Assembly (NCBI GenBank): GCA_049718665.1
Contig: JBNARO010000042.1
Span: 1-14,230, forward strand
Origin: NZ13-RE01 sp049718665
GTDB taxonomy: Bacteria > Dictyoglomota > Dictyoglomia > Dictyoglomales > Dictyoglomaceae
Direction of reading: 5' to 3'
DNA: 14,230 nt
Shown here: positions 7,458 to 14,230 of the stretch, one piece after another
Position numbering within the stretch: position 1 is the first letter of the stretch
How the letters are laid out: every line of letters starts with the position of its first letter
Notes under the pieces: model-generated
Told to the model about the DNA's origin: nothing
Databases searched by the model: none
Seen by the model: the letters and a program-made list of their open reading frames with translations, nothing else
Position numbers and translations under genes: made by a program

Positions 7458-7469
7458 GATTAAAAGCCT

Positions 7470-7622
7470 ATGAGAAATACTTTTAAAAATGAGAGTCGGG
7501 TATGTATAAATAAAGGGAAAGTTTACGGCAGAAACTTAATTAAAATTATTTTGGTTGTAGGCGTAAGACCTCAGTTTAGAAAACTTGCTGAAGAGGAATA
7601 TAATAAAGATGTATGGTCTTAA
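7470..7622 (+). pseudogene. Scar holding the 5' end of an epimerase gene
   Basis: The frame from the ATG at 7470 encodes 50 residues. Its middle, 7542-7589, reads KIILVVGVRPQFRKLA, close to the almost invariant N-terminus of UDP-GlcNAc 2-epimerases (MKI..VVGARPQFIK.AP). Two changes, Ala to Val and Ile to Arg, hit conserved positions. The frame then runs EEEYNKDVWS to TAA at 7620. The 24 residues before the motif are not epimerase-like. The remaining epimerase is absent: the sequence passes straight into the membrane-protein gene that follows. I read it as a remnant left by deletion or replacement, not a working gene. Confidence 0.7.
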
Positions 7623-8958
7623 AAAGTTGAAAGTCAATATTAATAACTCTACTTTAAAAGTTTTTAATTATATTTTTACGGTATTAGTTTATTGTTTAAT
7701 TTTATTGTCCGAATCTCTGTTTAAGTATCCTGAAATCTATTTTGCGCTTTTTCTAACAGCGGGTGTTTATAAGGCAGATCCAAGATTAAATTTTCTGCCT
7801 AAATTTCTCGATCTTACAGTATTTTTTGGGTTTTTAACTACTCTGGGGGTTTTGTATAATATTTTGAAAGGAGAATTAAAACTCATTCTACCCCCTATAA
7901 AAATTTTTTTATCATATATATTTATAGTTCTATTAGGGATTTTAAGTCTTTCATATACTTTAGCTCCTATTTATGGAACTGAAAAAATTCTCAGATTCAT
8001 AATTATTACATCGCCTGCTTTCTTTTTTCCTATAATGCTTTTCCAAAAGAAAGAAGTATATGTGAGATTCTTTGCTGTGTTCGTTATTATTGCTATTATT
8101 ATGAGTTTTGATATCATAACAGGTGGATTAGCTCCTGGAGAGATTGGTTTTCACGAAGCACTTGGTTCAAACTATTTAGCAGTTGGGAGAATTAGTGGAA
8201 TTGCGATATTATCAGCCCTATCGCTCTTTTTTGTGATAAAACAAAAATTATATAAGTTTTGTCTTCTCTTTATTATGGGACTTTTTATTTTTAATATGTT
8301 CATATCTGGTGGTAGAGGTCCTTTAGTAAGTCTTGCTTTTAGTTTTGTTTTTATCTTCATATATCTGGTAATAATGAATTTATTCAAAATTAAAGAAAAC
8401 AAATTTACAATAAATAAAAGAGATTTCAAGTTACTATCATACATATTTTTAGTTTTTGTATTTGCTTTATTTGTCGTTGTATATTTTAAAGATTATTTCT
8501 CAATTATTTTTTATAGACTAATGTTATTAGAAAATTTAGAAGGTACTTCGATAGAGACAAGGTTAAAATTGTATAATACAGCAATAAATTCTCTTAAGGA
8601 CTTCCCAAGAAATATAGTGGGTTTAGGAATAGGGGGCTTTAGTGTGTTTTACAATGGATATGATGCACCCAGGGGTTTGTATCCTCATAATATCTTTTTA
8701 GAAATTGGTTCTGAATTAGGTATTTTAGGACTTTTTGCCTTTATTTTTGTTATATGTAAAAGTATTATAGTGGCTTTTGATAATATAAAAAAATCGAAAT
8801 TAGAGTGGAACTATTACATAAACATTAGTTTACTGATGAGTCTTATTTTTATGCTTATTAATTCTTCGGTATCTGGAGATATAAATGATAATCGATTGCT
8901 ATTTACTACTTTGGGATTAATTTGGGCAAGAAGGAGGATTTCAAATAATGAAAGCTAA
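7609..8958 (+). CDS. O-antigen ligase / Wzy-type polymerase family membrane protein
   Basis: Polytopic inner-membrane protein of 449 residues from the ATG at 7609, with roughly ten or more hydrophobic segments. Members either join O-antigen repeat units or transfer finished polymer to its acceptor; sequence alone cannot separate polymerase from ligase. Diagnostic parts are SGGRGPLVSLAFSF in a central loop, a large loop near residues 320-360 containing RLKLYNTA and GLGIGGFSVF, and YPHNIFLEIGSELGILGLF with the family His at about residue 360. The frame extends upstream to a TTG at 7585, but that has no ribosome site and overlaps the epimerase scar; ATG 7609 follows a weak AGAGGA at 7592-7597. 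Its 3' end overlaps the next gene by 11 bases. Confidence 0.87.
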   Translation: MYGLKKLKVNINNSTLKVFNYIFTVLVYCLILLSESLFKYPEIYFALFLTAGVYKADPRLNFLPKFLDLTVFFGFLTTLGVLYNILKGELKLILPPIKIFLSYIFIVLLGILSLSYTLAPIYGTEKILRFIIITSPAFFFPIMLFQKKEVYVRFFAVFVIIAIIMSFDIITGGLAPGEIGFHEALGSNYLAVGRISGIAILSALSLFFVIKQKLYKFCLLFIMGLFIFNMFISGGRGPLVSLAFSFVFIFIYLVIMNLFKIKENKFTINKRDFKLLSYIFLVFVFALFVVVYFKDYFSIIFYRLMLLENLEGTSIETRLKLYNTAINSLKDFPRNIVGLGIGGFSVFYNGYDAPRGLYPHNIFLEIGSELGILGLFAFIFVICKSIIVAFDNIKKSKLEWNYYINISLLMSLIFMLINSSVSGDINDNRLLFTTLGLIWARRRISNNES

Positions 8959-10093
8959 AGTTTGTCACATAACTACCGTACATTCTCCATTTGATGTTCG
9001 TATATTTCACAAGGAATGTAAAACTCTTGCAAAATCGGGTTATGAGGTTTACCTTATTGCTCAGCATGATAAAGAAGAGATTGTTGATAGCGTGCATATA
9101 ATACCTTTGACAAAAGTGAGGAATAGATTAAAAAGAATGATTTATTTGCCCATTGAAGCATTTAGAAAAGCATTAAAGTTGAAAGCAGATATTTATCATT
9201 TCCATGATCCAGAGCTAATAATTGCAGGCATATTTCTAAAACTTTTTGGTAAGAAAGTGATTTATGACATTCACGAGTATTATTCAGAAATTATTTCTGC
9301 CAAGAATAATTTTTTAGGCAAAGTTTATTTTATAAAATTTATAATAAAATTTCTTTTAGAATATGCTCCAAAATTCATTTTTGATTTATTGATATTCCCT
9401 ACGGAATCATTAAGAGAGGAGTATGGATCACTGAGTAAAAGTATAACATTAGTAAATTTCCCTACTATTCAAGAATTTAATAATGGAAAGTTAGGGGTCG
9501 AAGTGAAAAAATTTGATGTGATTTTTGTTGGTACCGTCTCACCATCTAGAATGAGTTTTATGCTCGAAGTAGCATATCAATTAAGTTTGAAAAAGAATAA
9601 TTTTAAATGGTTATTTTTAGGAATTCCTTCAGCAACTATAGATTGGGTTTTAAAGAATTACAATAGAGAATTTCTTAGAGACCATATTGTTATGGTTGAT
9701 AGAGTCTCTTACGAAGATGTATTAAATTATTTAAAGCAATCATTTATAGGGTTTAATTATCATACTTACGAGAAGAGGTTTCTAGTAGCTATTCCAATGA
9801 AAGTATTTGAATATATGATGATGGGGCTTCCTGTTGTAACTACAGCACTTCCTGAGTTGGGGAGATATTTAAAAAATAATTTTCATGCAATCCTTGTATA
9901 TTCTCAGAATCCTTCAGATTATAGTAATGCGATTCTAAATTTACTTGAAAATCCTAATGAAGCTTTTAAAATAGGTAATGCTGGAAAAGACCTTATATTT
10001 AGTAGATTAAATTGGGATTACTCAGAGGCAAATAAATTGATATTTGCATATAATAGTTTATTAGAGGAGGGAAAAAAATGGGTAAAAAAATAA
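8948..10093 (+). CDS. Family 4 glycosyltransferase (GT-B fold)
   Basis: 381-residue retaining glycosyltransferase, cytosolic or membrane-peripheral, predicted to add one sugar to the lipid-linked repeat unit. The N-terminal acceptor domain has HITTVHSPFDVRIFHKEC (residues 7-24) and the YHFHDPEL motif near 83-90, followed by VIYDIHEYY. The C-terminal donor domain starts about residue 190 with FVGTVSPSR and carries IPMKVFEYMMMGLPVVTTA, where E288 is the second Glu of the GT4 EX7E region. The first Glu of that motif is not conserved, as in other PxKxFEYMA-type enzymes. Donor and linkage cannot be read from sequence. A strong AAGGAGGA at 8931-8938 sits 9 bases ahead of the ATG. It overlaps both neighbours, indicating one transcript. 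Confidence 0.9.
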   Translation: MKAKVCHITTVHSPFDVRIFHKECKTLAKSGYEVYLIAQHDKEEIVDSVHIIPLTKVRNRLKRMIYLPIEAFRKALKLKADIYHFHDPELIIAGIFLKLFGKKVIYDIHEYYSEIISAKNNFLGKVYFIKFIIKFLLEYAPKFIFDLLIFPTESLREEYGSLSKSITLVNFPTIQEFNNGKLGVEVKKFDVIFVGTVSPSRMSFMLEVAYQLSLKKNNFKWLFLGIPSATIDWVLKNYNREFLRDHIVMVDRVSYEDVLNYLKQSFIGFNYHTYEKRFLVAIPMKVFEYMMMGLPVVTTALPELGRYLKNNFHAILVYSQNPSDYSNAILNLLENPNEAFKIGNAGKDLIFSRLNWDYSEANKLIFAYNSLLEEGKKWVKK

Positions 10094-10947
10094 TCATTAA
10101 TGCAGACGGTTTTGGTTTTACTCCAGGTATAAATAAAGGTATTATAGAGACTATAAATAATGGGATAGTAACAAGTACTAGCTGTGTAGTTAATTTTCCC
10201 TATATAGAAGAAGTTTCTATAATTAAAAATGAGTTTAAAAAAATAAGTATAGGTATACACTTTAATTTATCTGTAGGTAAACCTATTTCTCCTCCTTCTA
10301 AAGTATCGACTTTAATCGATGAAAATGGCGAATTTTGGGGGGACCTTTTCCCTCGTAAACTTCTATCTGGTAAAATTAAGTACAGCGAAATGATAAGAGA
10401 GCTTGATGCTCAAGTAAAAGTGTTGATTGATTTAGGAGTTATGCCTACACATTGGGATGGACATCAGAATAAACATTTGTATTTTCAATTCTTTTTTGCA
10501 GCAATGAGCGTTGCGGAGAAATATAAAATTTTTAGAATGCGAACGCATCGGAGATATATCTTCTTATTAAATCCACAAAATAGAAAAGGCCGTATGTTAA
10601 AATATTATATTACCAACCCACATAGATTTGTTTCTCACTCTTACTCTAGGTTTTTGATGAAATTAGCGCAATATCGAGGCTTTAAAATGGCTGATAGGTT
10701 AATAACCCCTGCTTACGCAGACGAAAGTAAAAAATTTTTGTTGAGTACATGGTTAACTTTACTAGAATATTTGCCTGATGGGATCAATGAAATATATTGC
10801 CATCCTGGATTTACAGATGAGATTTTAAAGAAATATGCCAAATATGTTTCTGAAAGAGAGGAAGAAGTAAAGGTTTTGACCTCTCATGAACTAAGACGTA
10901 TTATAATAGAAAATAATATAGAGTTGATTTCTTTTAAAGATATATAA
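10078..10947 (+). CDS. YdjC/ChbG-like carbohydrate deacetylase
   Basis: 289 residues of the YdjC family, metal-dependent deacetylases of N-acetylated saccharides. The N-terminal motif is NADGFGFTPGINKGI (8-22), where the family usually has NADDFG. Other marks are IGIHFNLSVGKPI with H61, THWDGHQNKHL (124-134) with metal-ligand candidate H129, the TPAYADES segment, and IYCHPGF near the C-terminus. The second Asp of the usual NADD is Gly11 here, so either activity is altered or this is a subfamily with a different metal set. No signal peptide. AGAGGAGGG at 10063-10071 precedes the ATG, and the gene overlaps the glycosyltransferase by 16 bases. Together with the NodB-like enzyme it gives the locus two unrelated deacetylases. 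Confidence 0.85.
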   Translation: MGKKIIINADGFGFTPGINKGIIETINNGIVTSTSCVVNFPYIEEVSIIKNEFKKISIGIHFNLSVGKPISPPSKVSTLIDENGEFWGDLFPRKLLSGKIKYSEMIRELDAQVKVLIDLGVMPTHWDGHQNKHLYFQFFFAAMSVAEKYKIFRMRTHRRYIFLLNPQNRKGRMLKYYITNPHRFVSHSYSRFLMKLAQYRGFKMADRLITPAYADESKKFLLSTWLTLLEYLPDGINEIYCHPGFTDEILKKYAKYVSEREEEVKVLTSHELRRIIIENNIELISFKDI

Positions 10948-10952
10948 AGATT

Positions 10953-10958
10953 GAGGGA
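10953..10958 (+). promoter_or_regulatory. Ribosome binding site deciding the capA-like start
   Basis: GAGGGA, 4 bases before the ATG at 10963. An in-frame TTG at 10951 lies at the site itself and would leave no binding site upstream, so ATG 10963 is preferred. Confidence 0.6.
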
Positions 10959-10962
10959 AGCT

Positions 10963-12042
10963 ATGATATCAATATATTTTGTGGGAGATATAATGTTATC
11001 GAGAAATATAGGAAATAAAATAGAAAAAGGAGAGGTTAACTTTCTTAAGCCTATAAAGGGGATTTTGGAAAAGGCTGATATACTATGTGGGAATTTAGAG
11101 AGTCCTATATCAGACACCATGTTAGAAATGAGAGAAGGCTTTTGTGCACCGGCAAAAAGTATAGAGGTCATTAAAGATTTTTGTATATTAAATCTAGCAA
11201 ATAATCATATATACGATTGTGGATCTAGAGGGATAGAGGATACGTTGTATATTTTAAAAAAACATAATATATTAAGTGTTGGTGTTGGGAAAACTATAAA
11301 TGAGGCTTATACACCTGCTATTGTAGAACTAAAGGGTAAAAAAATTGCTTTTATAGGATGTGTGACCAATGAAATATTGTGTGGTATAAAAAACTACGAT
11401 TTAAAATATTATATTGCAACGTTAGGAGAACAACTAGACAAGACAATTGAGAATTTGAGAAAAAATGTCAATTTTATTGTAATTTTAATACACGGAGGAA
11501 ATGAATTTATCTCCTTTGCTCCACCTTCATTATTATCGAATCTAGAGAAGCTAATTTCTTTAGGTGCTGATTTAATCATTACTCATCATCCTCATGTTCT
11601 TGGGGGATATAAGTTAATTGAAAAGAAAAGAGATAAAAAACTAATTTGGTATTCTCTTGGGGATTTTATATTTGATAGTGAAATATACAGAAGAAGGAAG
11701 ACTGGGATTTTGACTGTAAAAATAGATAAATATGACAAGCTAAGTTCTTTTGAATTTATTCCATTATATATAAATGAAAAATATCAGGTAGAAAGGGCTG
11801 ATAATATTCTAGCTAAAGACATTCTTGAGAGAATACAAGATGTTTCTTTTTTAATGAGTCAGGAGAATTACGCGAGGATTTATAGTAAACTTTATGTAAG
11901 AGAATTTTTAAGTTTCCAAAAGGAGAGGTTTGAGACAATTTATAAGCGACATGGATTAATTTTTCTTCTTAAATTTATACTTAAAAAATTCAAACATGTT
12001 TTTCATTATGTTAAGAAGTTTATAGAAAGAGGGTATAAGTGA
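10963..12042 (+). CDS. CapA family metallophosphatase-like protein
   Basis: 359 residues with the calcineurin-like fold of CapA/PGA_cap proteins. Motifs in order are FVGDIML (D9), CGNLESPI, LANNHIYDCG, ILIHGGNEF, ITHHPHVLGGY and YSLGDFIFDS, which together form the metal site, so it looks enzymatically intact. CapA is known from poly-gamma-glutamate capsule synthesis, but relatives are common in polysaccharide loci with unknown substrates. No N-terminal membrane anchor is present, unlike Bacillus CapA. The last ~35 residues (YKRHGLIFLLKFILKKFK... to the end) are strongly basic and hydrophobic and may form an amphipathic helix that holds the protein to the membrane. No capB or capC partner is seen, so poly-glutamate synthesis is not supported. 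The stop overlaps the next start (GTGA). Confidence 0.85.
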   Translation: MISIYFVGDIMLSRNIGNKIEKGEVNFLKPIKGILEKADILCGNLESPISDTMLEMREGFCAPAKSIEVIKDFCILNLANNHIYDCGSRGIEDTLYILKKHNILSVGVGKTINEAYTPAIVELKGKKIAFIGCVTNEILCGIKNYDLKYYIATLGEQLDKTIENLRKNVNFIVILIHGGNEFISFAPPSLLSNLEKLISLGADLIITHHPHVLGGYKLIEKKRDKKLIWYSLGDFIFDSEIYRRRKTGILTVKIDKYDKLSSFEFIPLYINEKYQVERADNILAKDILERIQDVSFLMSQENYARIYSKLYVREFLSFQKERFETIYKRHGLIFLLKFILKKFKHVFHYVKKFIERGYK

Positions 12043-13424
12043 GTCAGACGGCTAGAAAATTACAAGAAATTGTTTATAATTCTCCATATTTTGTAAGAAC
12101 TGCTTTAATAAACATATATGGTTGTTATTTAGCTAAAAAGCGTTTCGGTAAAGAATTTCAAAAACACTACAATTTCTTACAAGAATCACAATGGTGGAGC
12201 CTTGAGGATCTTAAAGAATTTCAAATAAAGAAATTAAAAGAAATTATTAATATTGCGTACTATAAAGTCCCATATTATAAGAGGTTATTCTTAGAATATG
12301 GATTGACTCCAAATGATATTAACACAATAGAAGATTTAAAAAAATTGCCAACGCTCAACAAAAATATTATACGACAAAATTTCAACGAACTAATTAATAA
12401 ATATGTAAATAAGACTAAAATAATAAAACATTACTCTAGTGGTACTACTGGACAGAAGCTAAAGTTTTATTTGCCAAAAGAATTAGCGTATGGTATAAAT
12501 TTTGCTCAACTGTATAGATTTTACAGTGGGGCAGGTATAAATTTAGGAGATAGGAGAGTAACTATAGGAGGGCGGATTTTTACTTATAAATCTCCATATT
12601 GGGTTTTTAATAAAGCTGAAAATCAGTTACTTCTTTCTATTCATCATCTCAACGAAAACACTGTAGATGAATATCTCGAGAAAATTAGAAATTTTAAACC
12701 TATTTTTATACAAGGACATCCGACGGGTATATACTTTTTAGCAAAAAGACTTGCTGACTTAGGCAAGGCTATTCCAGTAAAAGCTGTCTTTACTACTGGG
12801 GAAACTTTATTTGATTATCAAAGAGAAATTATTATGAAAGCTTTTGAATGTAATGTTTTCGAATCCTATGGTTTAGGAGAATCAGTGATTTTAGCTTTTG
12901 AGTGTGAAAAACATGATGGTTTCCATGAGGCTTCGGAATATGGAATTATAGAGCTTGAGAGGGATTCATCTGGGTTATATAAAGTGATTGGAACCTCGTT
13001 ATGGAACTATGTGATGCCCTTTATAAGATATGAAATAGAGGATTTAGTAGAAATTAGTAAGGATTATAAATGTAGCTGTGGAAGAGGTTTGCCAATCAAG
13101 ATAAAAAAAATAATTGGAAGAGTGGATGATATTTTAACTTCAGTTGAAGGCAGGACTGTTTTTCCTGTAACAATACGTATGGCGATAAAGCCACTTCTTA
13201 AGTCTTTTGAAACTTACCAAATCCAACAAATTGGCAAAGATGAATACGTTTTTCTTATTACAGGTAATTCTAATAAGGAAAGGAAAAGGGTTATATTGAG
13301 TGTGTTAAAAGGTATCTTAGGTGAAAATTCTAAAATACAAATAGAATCAGTAGATAAAATTATGACATCAGGTGGAAAAGTTAGGAATGTTGTAAATCTA
13401 TGGAATAAAACGAAACATGGATAA
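12039..13424 (+). CDS. CapK/PaaK-like adenylate-forming enzyme
   Basis: 461 residues of the phenylacetate-CoA ligase / coenzyme F390 synthetase-like group, often called CapK in capsule loci. It should activate a carboxylate as its AMP ester. The AMP-binding P-loop YSSGTTGQKLKF has SSGTTG at 133-138. The adenylation core holds QGHPTGIYFLA, FTTGETL, ESYGLGES (about 275) and GRVDDIL. FECEKHDGFHE and CSCGRG provide Cys/His residues that probably bind zinc, as in related PaaK-like proteins. The C-terminal lid is present. The start is a GTG at 12039, overlapping the CapA stop by 4 bases, with AGAGGG at 12028-12033. The acid substrate and acceptor are unknown; an acyl or amino-acyl decoration of a sugar is a reasonable inference. 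Confidence 0.87.
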   Translation: MSQTARKLQEIVYNSPYFVRTALINIYGCYLAKKRFGKEFQKHYNFLQESQWWSLEDLKEFQIKKLKEIINIAYYKVPYYKRLFLEYGLTPNDINTIEDLKKLPTLNKNIIRQNFNELINKYVNKTKIIKHYSSGTTGQKLKFYLPKELAYGINFAQLYRFYSGAGINLGDRRVTIGGRIFTYKSPYWVFNKAENQLLLSIHHLNENTVDEYLEKIRNFKPIFIQGHPTGIYFLAKRLADLGKAIPVKAVFTTGETLFDYQREIIMKAFECNVFESYGLGESVILAFECEKHDGFHEASEYGIIELERDSSGLYKVIGTSLWNYVMPFIRYEIEDLVEISKDYKCSCGRGLPIKIKKIIGRVDDILTSVEGRTVFPVTIRMAIKPLLKSFETYQIQQIGKDEYVFLITGNSNKERKRVILSVLKGILGENSKIQIESVDKIMTSGGKVRNVVNLWNKTKHG

Positions 13425-13495
13425 AATCTATTTGGCTCTTCAATCAATACAATGTACCTCCAAACTCTCCAATAGGAATAAGGACTTTGGAGTGA
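13424..13495 (+). pseudogene. Scar of a glycosyltransferase N-terminus
   Basis: The frame from 13424 reads KSIWLFNQYNVPPNSPIGIR then TLE and TGA at 13493. This resembles the N-terminus of WbuB-like family 4 glycosyltransferases (K-IW-NQYAVPP-SPGG-R) and lines up with the start of the intact gene at 13502 (KNIWIINEYAGSPYHGMEFR). No start codon is in frame; the nearest ATG, at 13417, is in another frame. It is only 24 codons, so homology is suggestive rather than certain. It lies between the CapK stop and the next ATG. Confidence 0.6.
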
Positions 13496-13501
13496 TATAC
13501 T

Positions 13502-14230
13502 ATGTCTAAAAATATTTGGATAATTAATGAATATGCTGGTTCTCCTTATCACGGAATGGAGTTTAGGCATTACTATCTTGCAAGGGAATTTGTCAAATTA
13601 GGTCATAATGTTACAATAATCTCTGCATCATTTTCTCATCTTTTTAGAAATCCTCCAGATGTTAAAGAAAATTTTACATTGGAAGAAATAGATGGCATAA
13701 ATTATCTATGGATAAGAGTTCCAAGGTATAAGGGTTCTACCGATAAAAGAAGGGTTTTAAAATGGTTAAAGTTTAGCTCATCACTTCTTTACTTACCATA
13801 TAAGAAGCTTTCAAAACCAGATGTAATAGTCCTATCTCCTATGGCAACATTCCCTGTTTTACCTGCTTATAGATTAGCTAAAAAGTTTGGAGCAAAATTT
13901 ATATATGAAGTTAAAGATATATGGCCTCTAACCTTAATAGAGCTTGGAGGATATTCTTTTAAGCACCCGCTTATTGCTCTTATGCGTTGGTGTGAACTTT
14001 TTGCTCTAAGAAGAGCTGATCATATCGTTTCAGTCCTACCTAATTATGGACAGTATCTAAAAGATAATGGAATAAATAGGGATTTTATCTACATACCAAA
14101 CGGGGTGGATTTAGAAGAGTTAAGTGAGCAAGAGCAGTTATATGAAGATATTAAAAAATTAATACCTAAAGACAAGTTTATAGTAGGTTATACAGGGACA
14201 ATAGGCATAGCAAATGCCTTAGATGTTTTG
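13502..14230 (+). CDS. WbuB-like family 4 glycosyltransferase, 3' truncated by window edge
   Basis: 243 N-terminal residues are visible in an open frame that leaves the window. The start is ATG 13502 with GGAG at 13489-13492, 9 bases upstream. The acceptor domain begins KNIWIINEYAGSPYHGMEFRHYYLAREFVKLGH..., typical of WbuB-like GT4 enzymes, and includes VLSPMATFPVLPAY, EVKDIWPLTLIELGG and RRADHIVSVLPNYG. YIPNGVD marks the linker to the donor domain, which opens with VGYTGTIGIANALDVL. The catalytic Glu region of the donor domain lies outside the window. Known relatives transfer amino sugars such as N-acetyl-L-fucosamine in O-antigen synthesis; the donor here cannot be deduced. Confidence 0.9.
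   Translation, partial: MSKNIWIINEYAGSPYHGMEFRHYYLAREFVKLGHNVTIISASFSHLFRNPPDVKENFTLEEIDGINYLWIRVPRYKGSTDKRRVLKWLKFSSSLLYLPYKKLSKPDVIVLSPMATFPVLPAYRLAKKFGAKFIYEVKDIWPLTLIELGGYSFKHPLIALMRWCELFALRRADHIVSVLPNYGQYLKDNGINRDFIYIPNGVDLEELSEQEQLYEDIKKLIPKDKFIVGYTGTIGIANALDVL

Noticed and set aside
7461..7487. TAAAAG/CTTTTA inverted repeat after the deacetylase as a terminator
   Set aside because: The stem is six weak A/T-rich pairs with no T-tract beyond, and the gap is short within an apparent operon.
2534..12204. Shared ATGGTGGAGCCTTG near 2534 and 12191
   Set aside because: It encodes WWSL in two unrelated proteins with no extended similarity; taken as coincidence.
1..14230. CRISPR arrays, tRNA or rRNA genes
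   Set aside because: No regularly spaced repeats and no tRNA or rRNA signature sequences were noticed on either strand by eye.

Overview
The window is AT-rich and every supported gene lies on the + strand, packed end to end with start/stop overlaps and strong GGAGG-type ribosome binding sites. Arginine is mostly AGA/AGG, and the proteins are rich in Lys, Glu and Ile. This suggests a low-GC anaerobic and possibly thermophilic bacterium of the Dictyoglomus / Thermoanaerobacterales kind; the assignment is an inference, not a match. The window is part of a surface-polysaccharide (O-antigen or capsule type) biosynthesis locus, cut at both ends.

Region 1 (2-3633) makes a nucleotide sugar. It holds a UDP-GlcNAc 2-epimerase family enzyme (5' end outside the window), a WbpA-type UDP-sugar 6-dehydrogenase, a WbpB-type Gfo/Idh/MocA 3-dehydrogenase and a WbpD-type hexapeptide N-acetyltransferase. 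In Pseudomonas this enzyme set, plus the aminotransferase WbpE, makes UDP-2,3-diacetamido-2,3-dideoxy-mannuronic acid (UDP-ManNAc3NAcA). No aminotransferase is visible here, so it is upstream, elsewhere or lost.

Region 2 (3634-4224) has no intact gene. It contains the decayed 3' half of a second epimerase gene, with stops and a frameshift, then a short reading frame of unknown origin broken by one stop codon.

Region 3 (4225-7457) is a tightly coupled trio: an ATP-grasp protein split by a frameshift at a run of eight T, a PHP-family phosphoesterase and a NodB-like polysaccharide deacetylase with an extra N-terminal domain. It is followed at 7539-7592 by a scrap of the 5' end of an epimerase gene. 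Two epimerase remnants thus bracket the trio, a 3' piece on the left and a 5' piece on the right, which looks like a recombination footprint.

Region 4 (7609-13424) holds an O-antigen ligase/polymerase-type membrane protein, a family 4 glycosyltransferase, a YdjC/ChbG-like deacetylase, a CapA-like metallophosphatase and a CapK/PaaK-like adenylate-forming enzyme. A 24-codon scar of a glycosyltransferase N-terminus follows, and then a WbuB-like glycosyltransferase that runs off the right edge.

Region 1 would thus supply a di-N-acetylated uronic acid donor, the two glycosyltransferases would build the repeat unit, the membrane protein would polymerise or ligate it, and the ATP-grasp, PHP, two deacetylase, CapA and CapK proteins would decorate or trim it. 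No flippase, priming transferase, RNA gene, CRISPR array or transposase is seen. The gene scars at the module boundaries suggest a locus remodelled repeatedly by recombination.
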